NCBI GenBank assembly: GCA_934444695.1
Contig: CAKSDF010000102.1
Location: 1 to 6,836, forward strand
Length of the DNA: 6,836 bases
Source: an uncultured Eubacteriales bacterium
Lineage (GTDB): Bacteria > Bacillota > Clostridia > Oscillospirales > Acutalibacteraceae
Direction of reading: 5' to 3'
This document shows positions 1 to 3,970 of the stretch, piece after piece. Made by a program: the position numbers and the translations under genes. The stretch's first letter is position 1; every line of letters starts with the position of its first letter. Below the pieces are notes generated by a model. The model saw nothing but the letters and a program-made list of their open reading frames with translations. It was not told the DNA's origin and did not search any database.

Positions 1-108
1 GAGCCGCTGATGCGCACCCACCTGTACGGCGGCGTGAGCCGCATGGGCAGCAAGATCTACTCGGACGAATACCGCGGTTACTTCAAACTGCCGGAGAATC
101 AAAAATAA
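1..108 (+). CDS. C-terminal end of an unidentified protein (5' truncated)
   Basis: Reading from base 1 gives 35 codons and a TAA stop at 106-108. The gene begins outside the window. The visible tail is basic and aromatic-rich (HLYGG, MGSKIY, EYRGYFKL, ending in PENQK). Codons are GC-ending, like the other genes here, and an A-rich stretch and hairpin start within a few bases of the stop, which supports a real gene end. The in-frame ATG at 10 lies inside the tail and is unlikely to be the start. I do not recognise the family from so short a piece, so no function is offered. It faces the HD-domain gene convergently. Confidence 0.65.
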   Translation, partial: EPLMRTHLYGGVSRMGSKIYSDEYRGYFKLPENQK

Positions 109-148
109 AAAAGGCAGCTGCACAAAGCACTGTGCAGCCGTCTTTGTT
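101..148. terminator. Hairpin terminator, probably bidirectional
   Basis: The arms 113-124 and 131-142 pair over 12 positions with one mismatch and one G-U pair, around a 6-base loop. On the plus side only a weak T stretch follows (tttgttg). On the minus side the hairpin is followed by the complement of the A-rich run 101-112, a strong U tract. It can therefore end the plus gene stopping at 108, and even better a minus transcript coming from the HD-domain gene. Confidence 0.7.
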
Positions 149-164
149 GAGCAGAACGATTTTA

Positions 165-190
165 ATGCCCTCCGCTTGCGCTCTGGGCAT
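165..190. repeat. Short inverted repeat ATGCCC...GGGCAT
   Basis: Six-base perfect arms at 165-170 and 185-190 enclose 14 bases. It lies between two stronger hairpins in the convergent gap. It has no clear T tract on either side and could be part of the 3' end structure of either transcript. Function unknown. Confidence 0.35.
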
Positions 191-216
191 GTTTAAAGGA
201 ATACTATTTAAGATTT

Positions 217-257
217 GTGGTTCAGAAACGCCTGCGGGCGTTTCTGAACCACTTTTT
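217..257 (+). terminator. Strong rho-independent terminator, plus strand
   Basis: Arms 217-232 and 237-252 are perfectly complementary over 16 bp with a TGCG loop, and five T residues follow at 253-257. This is the better plus-strand terminator of the two in this gap, about 110 bases after the stop at 108. It therefore acts either as a backup for that gene or as the end of an unannotated short plus transcript. On the minus strand no U tract follows the hairpin. Confidence 0.8.
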
Positions 258-358
258 CACGAGAGGGGTCGCTGCGGAAAACAACAGTTGCTGCCAAAAG
301 CAGTTATTTTCCCAAGCGCCGAAACACTCCTTGCAGCCGGCCTTATTTTGCCTACGCT

Positions 359-1015
359 TTACAGCACCTTTGCGCCGTTTGCGGTCAGCTTGAAGGTCGC
401 GCCCAGCATATCCGCTGCGCCGCGGCACATCAGCATCCGCTGCAAAAAGATCTCGAAGTACTCGTACATACTGCAGATGTCCGTGTCGATCTGCAGATTC
501 AGCGAGATGACCTTCTTGTCCAGATCGATCTTCAGGGTCTGATCCGTGACCGCGTAGTTCACCCGGTCGTGGATGTCAAAGGTCGCCTTGGGCTTTTCGC
601 GCACGCGGCTGCGGCGCACATCGGTCTTGTCGCCGATGATCAGCGCCGCCGACACTGCGTCCACCGCGCCGCCGGTGGATTCGTCGTGGTTAGCGATGGC
701 CGACACGATGGTAATGCGGTCCGCAACGCTCAGGTCATATTGCTTCAAGATCTCATTGGCCAGCAGCCCGCCGTATTCTGCGTGGCGGCTGCGATTGATG
801 GCATTGCCGATATCGTGCATATAGCCTGCAATGCGTGCAAGCTCGATCTCGTGCTCAGAATAGCCGAACTTTTTCAGGATATGCGCGGCAGTCTCTGCCA
901 CCCGGACGCAGTGCGCCTTGGAGTGGTCAGTATAACCAAGCAGCCCCAGGTTCCGGTCGCCCTTCTTCAGCAGCTCGTTGACCTCTTCGTTGTTTTTGAT
1001 CTCTTTATATGTCAT
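359..1015 (-). CDS. HD-domain phosphohydrolase
   Basis: A 218-aa cytoplasmic protein with a complete HD metal-binding signature: His35 (in DHSKAHC), the His67-Asp68 pair (in GYMHDIGN), His78 (RHAEYGG), His110 (ANHDES) and Asp129 (GDKTD). In the HD superfamily these residues hold one or two divalent metals and hydrolyse phosphate esters, often of nucleotides. The exact substrate cannot be read from the sequence. The C-terminal third (after about residue 140) is beta-rich and lacks a motif I recognise. The frame stays open upstream to a GTG at 1054, but I chose ATG at 1015. It has AAAGGA 10 bases upstream, the GTG has no ribosome site, and the predicted transcription start falls next to the GTG. 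It is a single gene with its own promoter, convergent with the truncated plus-strand gene. Confidence 0.88.
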   Translation of the reverse strand: MTYKEIKNNEEVNELLKKGDRNLGLLGYTDHSKAHCVRVAETAAHILKKFGYSEHEIELARIAGYMHDIGNAINRSRHAEYGGLLANEILKQYDLSVADRITIVSAIANHDESTGGAVDAVSAALIIGDKTDVRRSRVREKPKATFDIHDRVNYAVTDQTLKIDLDKKVISLNLQIDTDICSMYEYFEIFLQRMLMCRGAADMLGATFKLTANGAKVL

Positions 1016-1025
1016 GTTCTTTGCA

Positions 1026-1031
1026 TCCTTT
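1026..1031 (-). promoter_or_regulatory. Ribosome binding site fixing the HD-gene start
   Basis: The minus strand reads AAAGGA, 10 bases before the ATG at 1015. The alternative in-frame GTG 13 codons upstream has no purine-rich site before it, so this site decides the start. Confidence 0.6.
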
Positions 1032-1059
1032 GTTGTTTCAGTCTGAGAAAGCACCTATT

Positions 1060-1088
1060 ATTGTAGTAGCCGCGCCCCGCAGATGCAA
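1060..1088 (-). promoter_or_regulatory. Promoter of the HD-domain gene
   Basis: On the minus strand, TTGCAT (1083-1088), a 17-base spacer and TACAAT (1060-1065). The -10 differs from TATAAT at one position; the -35 keeps TTG. Transcription would begin near 1053, giving a leader of about 40 bases to the ATG at 1015. Confidence 0.55.
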
Positions 1089-1150
1089 TCAAATCCCGGT
1101 AAAATCTTTGTGCAAAGCCCGTTTTGCCCACACCCCGCAGCAGAATGCAG

Positions 1151-1186
1151 AAAAGGCCGCTGCGCAGTCTCCTGTACAACGGCCTT
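1151..1186 (-). terminator. Terminator of tRNA-Gln
   Basis: On the minus strand, AAGGCCG (1180-1186) pairs with CGGCCTT (1153-1159) around a 20-base loop, followed by T residues. It lies just after the tRNA 3' end and separates the tRNA from the HD-domain gene. Confidence 0.7.
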
Positions 1187-1190
1187 CTTC

Positions 1191-1264
1191 TGGTTGCGCC
1201 AGCAGGAGTCGAACCTACGATGGGGGAGTCAAAGTCCCCTGCCTTACCGCTTGGCGATGGCGCA
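1191..1264 (-). tRNA. tRNA-Gln (anticodon UUG)
   Basis: The 74-nt minus-strand sequence folds as a full cloverleaf. A perfect 7-bp acceptor (TGCGCCA/TGGCGCA) is followed by a D stem GCC/GGC with loop AAGCGGTAA. The anticodon stem is GGGGA/TCCCC with the 7-base loop CTTTGAC, which puts TTG at the anticodon, reading CAA. A short variable region and a 5-bp T stem with TTCGACT loop complete the fold. The discriminator is A and the CCA end is encoded at 1191-1193. Confidence 0.96.
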
Positions 1265-1275
1265 TCATGAAAAAC

Positions 1276-1304
1276 AGTATAGCATATTTTCCGCCGTTCC
1301 ACAA
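1276..1304 (-). promoter_or_regulatory. Promoter of tRNA-Gln
   Basis: On the minus strand, TTGTGG (1299-1304), a 17-base spacer and TATACT (1276-1281). The two bases TG just before the -10 (TGC then TATACT) make an extended -10. The tRNA 5' end follows 11 bases after the -10, so the 5' leader is very short. Confidence 0.75.
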
Positions 1305-1311
1305 GAGGTGC

Positions 1312-1334
1312 GCTGCGTTTTTGCAGCTTTTTTT
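1312..1334 (+). terminator. Terminator-like hairpin, plus strand
   Basis: GCTGC (1312-1316) and GCAGC (1323-1327) pair around GTTTTT, followed by seven T residues (1328-1334). It has terminator form, but there is no plus-strand gene between 257 and this point. It may stop antisense transcription into the promoter region. Confidence 0.5.
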
Positions 1335-1347
1335 CTGCGTGTCCCCT

Positions 1348-1368
1348 GCTGCATTCGCAGCGCTTTTT
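1348..1368 (+). terminator. Second terminator-like hairpin, plus strand
   Basis: GCTGC (1348-1352) and GCAGC (1357-1361) pair around ATTC, followed by GC and five T residues (1364-1368). It has the same 5-base arms as the hairpin 36 bases upstream, so the two look like a duplicated unit. Confidence 0.45.
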
Positions 1369-1479
1369 GTCGGTTTTAGGGCTTTGCGGCAGGGCTTTTT
1401 GCAGTTTCCATATCCTGCCATGTTTTTACGAAAGCTAAGTTTTGCGGGATGCGTTTTTCAAAAAATACAGCCCACAGGG

Positions 1480-1508
1480 TTGAAAAATTCATCTTGCAAA
1501 GGTAAAAT
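1480..1508 (+). promoter_or_regulatory. Sigma-70-type promoter for the exported protein and peptide
   Basis: TTGAAA (1480-1485), a 17-base spacer and TAAAAT (1503-1508); each box matches the consensus at five of six positions. Transcription would start near 1515, leaving an untranslated leader of about 160 bases. A weaker alternative lies closer: TGG then TACACT at 1573-1578, an extended -10 without a good -35. Confidence 0.6.
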
Positions 1509-1613
1509 TTATTTTTTTCTTGATTTTTCTTGTTATTTTCTCCAAAGACTGTATTTTTTGTTGCGGTTCTGGTACACTGGGTGTGATAAAAATAGATTGA
1601 AGAAACTCCTCCG

Positions 1614-1636
1614 TCGTCCGGGCTGCGCCCGGGTGG
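1614..1636 (+). promoter_or_regulatory. GC-rich hairpin in the leader of the exported-protein gene
   Basis: CCGGGC (1618-1623) pairs perfectly with GCCCGG (1627-1632) around TGC. G-U and C-G pairs extend the stem to about 10 bp (1614-1636). It sits about 30 bases before the ribosome site in an otherwise AT-rich leader. No T tract follows, so it is not a terminator; it may stabilise the mRNA or bind a regulator. Confidence 0.4.
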
Positions 1637-1676
1637 GGCAGTGTCTCCATCTTTGTGAAGGAAAGCGAGGGATCTC

Positions 1677-2135
1677 ATGAAAAAATTCCTGAAAACGCTG
1701 GTGGTCGGGCTTTGCCTGTTCACGCTGCTGAGCTGTGCGCTGCCGGCTGCATTTGCTGCCGGTAATACTTCAGGGAGCAAAAAGGAAGAGAGCGTGTACG
1801 CCATTGGTATGGATGCGCAGGGCGGCATCTGTTCCACCGTGGTCACCTACACGAACCTGTCCGGCAAACTGGAGAGCACACCCGAGCAGCCTACCATGAC
1901 AGGCTACACCTTTGACGGCTGGTACACCGAGCCTGTGGGCGGCAGCAAGGTGACCACCTCCACCGTGTTCACCTCCGACGCCACCATCTACGCCCACTGG
2001 ACCGTCAAGGCCGGCACCACCACCGTGACCCAGCCCACCACCCAGCCTGCCGCCGTTCAGTGGCAGAAATATGTAGGGCCTGCACTTGTGGCCGGTGCCC
2101 TGCTTACCACCCTGCTGGTTGCCACCATGTTCTGA
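1677..2135 (+). CDS. Exported, membrane-anchored protein with one InlB/Flg_new-type repeat
   Basis: A 152-aa protein. Residues 1-27 are a signal peptide (KKFLK start, hydrophobic core 8-22, AFA-A cleavage site at 27/28). LLSC at 17-20 gives a weaker lipoprotein alternative with Cys20. Residues 45-108 match the Listeria-Bacteroides (InlB B, Flg_new) repeat: MDAQGG at the start, GYTFDGWYTEP in the middle, TIYAHW at the end. That beta domain usually occurs in arrays on surface proteins; here there is one copy. A Thr/Gln/Pro linker (113-127) leads to a hydrophobic segment at 132-152 that ends the protein with no charged tail and no LPXTG, so the domain would sit outside, tethered by its C-terminus. 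The start has GAGG 6 bases upstream. The double-glycine peptide gene follows after 47 bases, probably on the same transcript. Role unknown. Confidence 0.82.
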   Translation: MKKFLKTLVVGLCLFTLLSCALPAAFAAGNTSGSKKEESVYAIGMDAQGGICSTVVTYTNLSGKLESTPEQPTMTGYTFDGWYTEPVGGSKVTTSTVFTSDATIYAHWTVKAGTTTVTQPTTQPAAVQWQKYVGPALVAGALLTTLLVATMF

Positions 2136-2168
2136 ACAACGCTGTAAAACGCATTGATACCATTGAAG

Positions 2169-2174
2169 AAAGGG
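2169..2174 (+). promoter_or_regulatory. Ribosome binding site fixing the peptide start
   Basis: AAAGGG lies 8 bases before the ATG at 2183. Upstream in-frame starts would overlap the preceding gene and lack such a site, so translation most likely begins at 2183. Confidence 0.6.
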
Positions 2175-2182
2175 ATCTTACC

Positions 2183-2416
2183 ATGACTACTTCTACCATG
2201 AAAATGCCCGCCAGCTACGCCGCTATCGAGACCGAGGAGATGACCTATCTGGAAGGCGGCGCCAACAACGCCTACCAGACCTTCCTGGACGTTGGCAAGG
2301 TGTTCAACTACATCGCCCGCATCTTCTCCGGTGCAAGCTCCATCATCAACAATGTCAACGTGATCTACCAGTCCTTTGTATCGCTGAACAGCCTGCTGAG
2401 CAGCTTCGGCAAGTAA
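2183..2416 (+). CDS. Double-glycine leader peptide (bacteriocin- or signal-like)
   Basis: A 77-aa peptide. Residues 15-26 match the double-glycine leader consensus LSxxELxxIxGG at each defining position: Ile15 (-12), Glu19 (-8), Met20 (-7), Leu23 (-4), Gly25-Gly26 (-2,-1). Such leaders are recognised and cut after GG by the C39 peptidase domain of PCAT-type ABC exporters. The predicted mature peptide (27-77, 51 aa) has no Cys, so no lanthionine or disulfide is expected. It carries few charges (Asp36, Lys39, Arg46, Lys77) and alternates hydrophobic and Asn/Ser residues, as in an amphipathic or membrane-active helix. An SGASS stretch lies mid-peptide and the end is SSFGK. Class II bacteriocins and secreted signalling peptides share this design; the sequence does not decide between them. 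No exporter or immunity gene lies in the window. It follows the membrane-anchored InlB-repeat gene and ends just before a strong terminator. Confidence 0.85.
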   Translation: MTTSTMKMPASYAAIETEEMTYLEGGANNAYQTFLDVGKVFNYIARIFSGASSIINNVNVIYQSFVSLNSLLSSFGK

Positions 2417-2439
2417 AAGGATATCCCCAAAGTTTGGAT

Positions 2440-2482
2440 ACGGGAGCCGCGCTTTTTTCGAAAAAGTGCGGCTCCCGTTTTT
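2440..2482 (+). terminator. Strong rho-independent terminator after the peptide gene
   Basis: Arms 2440-2457 and 2461-2478 pair over 18 bp with one G-U pair and a 3-base loop, followed by five T residues (2478-2482). It begins 24 bases after the peptide stop and closes the exported-protein/peptide transcript, separating it from the surface operon downstream. Confidence 0.9.
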
Positions 2483-2669
2483 CGTACGCGGTGCAGTTCA
2501 GTACATTACAGTAAAAAACTTCACACTCCAAAATTATGAACAAACTTTTTAGGCTTTTTGGGGGTCAGCAGCCAGTTTTTGGTGTTTTTTCATACATAAC
2601 ACAAAAAAATGCGATATTTTTTCGGCGTTATCCCTTGATTTTGTGTCCGATTTGTTATATTGTTGTTAC

Positions 2670-2709
2670 AGGGGCTGTGGTAAAATAAGGTAACTTATAA
2701 AATACCCCT
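2670..2709 (+). repeat. Nested palindrome over a promoter candidate
   Basis: ATAAG (2685-2689) pairs with CTTAT (2694-2698) around GTAA, and outside it AGGGG (2670-2674) pairs with CCCCT (2705-2709). The inner palindrome overlaps the TAAAAT -10 candidate at 2681-2686, so it could be an operator, or a 5' mRNA structure if the upstream promoter is used. Confidence 0.35.
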
Positions 2710-2765
2710 CGGGCCGCGCAAATAGTGTGACGGCAAGCGATTTTTCAGGCATTTTCTTTAAGATT

Positions 2766-2791
2766 TTTCGGTATTTCCGAAAGAAATTTCG
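2766..2791 (+). promoter_or_regulatory. Two mutually exclusive leader hairpins
   Basis: TTTCGG (2766-2771) pairs with CCGAAA (2777-2782), and CGAAA (2778-2782) can instead pair with TTTCG (2787-2791). The two stems share 2778-2782, so only one can form. They end 14 bases before the ribosome site. No T tract follows either, so any effect would be on translation or stability. Confidence 0.35.
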
Positions 2792-2821
2792 TTATCTTAT
2801 CGTTTGGGAGTTTGTACGCAA

Positions 2822-3361
2822 ATGGCAGATCGTGAACTGCGGCGGATGCACCGCGCTGAACTGATTGAGATCATTTATGCATTAAAACAGAGCGAGGACC
2901 AGCTCAAGGCGCAGAACGCCGCGCTGACCGCGCAGCTGCAGGACCGGCAGCTCCGGCTGGAAAAGGCCGGTTCCATCGCGCAGGCCGCGCTGGAGCTGAA
3001 CAACGTGTTCGCCGCCGCGCAGGCCGCCGCCGACGACTACCTGCACTCGGTGCAGGCCAGCCTTGCGGATACCGATGCCGCCGCAGCCAACACCCTTTCG
3101 CAGGCGCGCAGCGAGGCCAAGCGCATTCTGGAACAGGCACAGACCGACGCCGACAGCCTGAAGGTGCAGACGCAGCAGGAATGCGAGGCCATGACCGCAG
3201 CCGCCGCGCAAAAACGCGCCCAGACCGAGGCCGACTGCAAGGCCATGGTGGAGCGGGCCGAGCAGGAGGTGCAGCAGCGCTGGCAGACATTTGACCGCAA
3301 AGCCAACGAGCTGCTGGACCAGTACCGCAGTACAGACGGCCTGCCTTCGGAGGAAACATGA
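2822..3361 (+). CDS. DivIVA-like coiled-coil protein
   Basis: A 179-aa cytoplasmic protein, almost entirely helical. It starts with a short conserved-looking head (MADRELRRMHRAELIEIIYAL). A Gln/Ala/Leu-rich coiled coil (about 24-55) follows, then an Ala-rich stretch, then a long charged coiled coil (about 95-168) rich in Glu, Gln, Lys and Arg. Head-plus-coil proteins of this kind resemble DivIVA/GpsB-type scaffolds of Firmicutes, which mark curved membrane or division sites. This is a resemblance in architecture; no DivIVA signature was confirmed. I chose ATG 2822 (GGGAG 11 bases upstream) over an in-frame TTG at 2804 that has no ribosome site. Its stop overlaps the signal peptidase start by ATGA, so the two are translationally coupled. 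The operon context suggests a role in placing surface-protein export. Confidence 0.8.
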   Translation: MADRELRRMHRAELIEIIYALKQSEDQLKAQNAALTAQLQDRQLRLEKAGSIAQAALELNNVFAAAQAAADDYLHSVQASLADTDAAAANTLSQARSEAKRILEQAQTDADSLKVQTQQECEAMTAAAAQKRAQTEADCKAMVERAEQEVQQRWQTFDRKANELLDQYRSTDGLPSEET

Positions 3362-3948
3362 AAAAACGCGATATCCGGTTCGCTTCCATCCCCTCCACCG
3401 AGGAAGTGGCCGCAGAACGTGAGCGTCTTGCGTACCAGAACCGCTACCAGCGGGTGCTGCGCAGTACGATCTATCTTCTGGTGGTGGTGGCCGCAGCGGC
3501 CGTGCTGCTGGCTACGCTGTTTCTGCCGGTGCTTCAGGTCTCCGGCGACAGCATGAACCCTACATTACAAGACAAGGACATTATCCTGCTGGTAAAATCC
3601 AACCACATTGAAAACGGCGAGTTGTGCGGGTTTTACTGGCAGAACAAGCTTTTGCTCAAGCGCATCATCGGGCAGCCCGGCGATGTGATCGATATGGACG
3701 TGAACGGCGTGGTCTCGGTAAACGGCGAGGTGCTGGACGAACCCTATGTGGACGCGCTGACCGTGGGCGAATGCGACATCCGGTTCCCCTATCAGGTGCC
3801 GGAAAACCGCTACTTCGTGCTGGGCGACCACCGTGCCACTTCCATCGACAGCCGCAGCAGCGTGATAGGCTGTGTTGAAAAGAACCAGATCGTGGGCAGG
3901 GTCTTTTTAAGGATATGGCCTTTGTCCAGTTTCTCGTTGATCCACTGA
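3358..3948 (+). CDS. Type I signal peptidase
   Basis: A 196-aa membrane serine protease that removes signal peptides outside the cytoplasmic membrane. A basic, charged cytoplasmic head (1-35) is followed by one membrane segment (about 37-57). The catalytic Ser65 lies in SGDSMNPTL and the general base Lys101 in LLKRIIGQPGD. The late conserved box is GDHRATSIDSR (156-166). All the S26-family landmarks are present and the length is normal for the Gram-positive single-membrane-pass form. Translation starts within the stop of the coiled-coil gene, with GGAGG 4 bases upstream. The adhesin gene begins 22 bases after its stop. Its place between the coiled-coil protein and the giant surface protein suggests it serves this locus, possibly that substrate, but general housekeeping activity cannot be excluded. 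Confidence 0.95.
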   Translation: MKKRDIRFASIPSTEEVAAERERLAYQNRYQRVLRSTIYLLVVVAAAAVLLATLFLPVLQVSGDSMNPTLQDKDIILLVKSNHIENGELCGFYWQNKLLLKRIIGQPGDVIDMDVNGVVSVNGEVLDEPYVDALTVGECDIRFPYQVPENRYFVLGDHRATSIDSRSSVIGCVEKNQIVGRVFLRIWPLSSFSLIH

Positions 3949-3952
3949 CCCC

Positions 3953-3961
3953 GGGAGGAGG
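3953..3961 (+). promoter_or_regulatory. Very strong ribosome binding site of the adhesin
   Basis: GGGAGGAGG, nearly the full anti-Shine-Dalgarno complement, sits 9 bases before the ATG at 3971. This predicts high translation of the giant protein relative to the signal peptidase upstream. Confidence 0.75.
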
Positions 3962-3970
3962 TATTCCGTT

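Larger units (their letters stand above)
1305..1479. other. T-rich intergenic stretch with hairpins, no gene seen
   Basis: This lies between the tRNA promoter and the promoter of the small exported protein. It is rich in T runs on the plus strand and contains two terminator-like hairpins (listed separately). Open frames crossing it on either strand lack ribosome sites and recognisable protein features. Confidence 0.5.
2483..2821 (+). promoter_or_regulatory. AT-rich control region of the surface operon
   Basis: A 339-base spacer with no credible gene. It contains an A/T-only hairpin (2604-2622), two promoter candidates, a nested palindrome (2670-2709) and alternative hairpins just before the coding region (2766-2791). 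The first candidate is TTGATT (2635-2640), 17 bases, TATTGT (2658-2663). The second is an extended -10, TGG then TAAAAT (2681-2686), with only poor -35 matches. Either gives a leader of about 130-150 bases. Confidence 0.5.

Noticed and set aside
569..1066. Plus-strand frames opposite the HD-domain gene
   Set aside because: The minus strand carries all the HD metal ligands in order plus a promoter and ribosome site; the opposite frames show no family features.
1305..1480. CRISPR-like or phase-variable repeat in the T-rich spacer
   Set aside because: Only two short similar hairpins occur, with no spacer regularity beyond one 36-base step and no sustained direct repeat.
1009..1680. A plus-strand frame running from the HD-gene start through the tRNA and spacer to 1680
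   Set aside because: It crosses a tRNA, its terminator and its promoter, and the product is a low-complexity Phe/Cys/Arg string. It cannot be a real gene.
1680..1760. The exported protein as a lipoprotein through LLSC (residues 17-20)
   Set aside because: Leu before the Ser is unusual in a lipobox and there is a better AFA-A signal peptidase I site seven residues later. Kept only as an alternative.
2060..2182. Longer version of the double-glycine peptide beginning upstream of 2183
   Set aside because: It would overlap the preceding gene, lacks a ribosome site, and would add 41 residues before a leader that is already complete from the ATG at 2183.
2804..2821. TTG at 2804 as the start of the coiled-coil gene
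   Set aside because: No ribosome site precedes it, and GGGAG at 2806-2810 sits inside it in the right place to serve the ATG at 2822.
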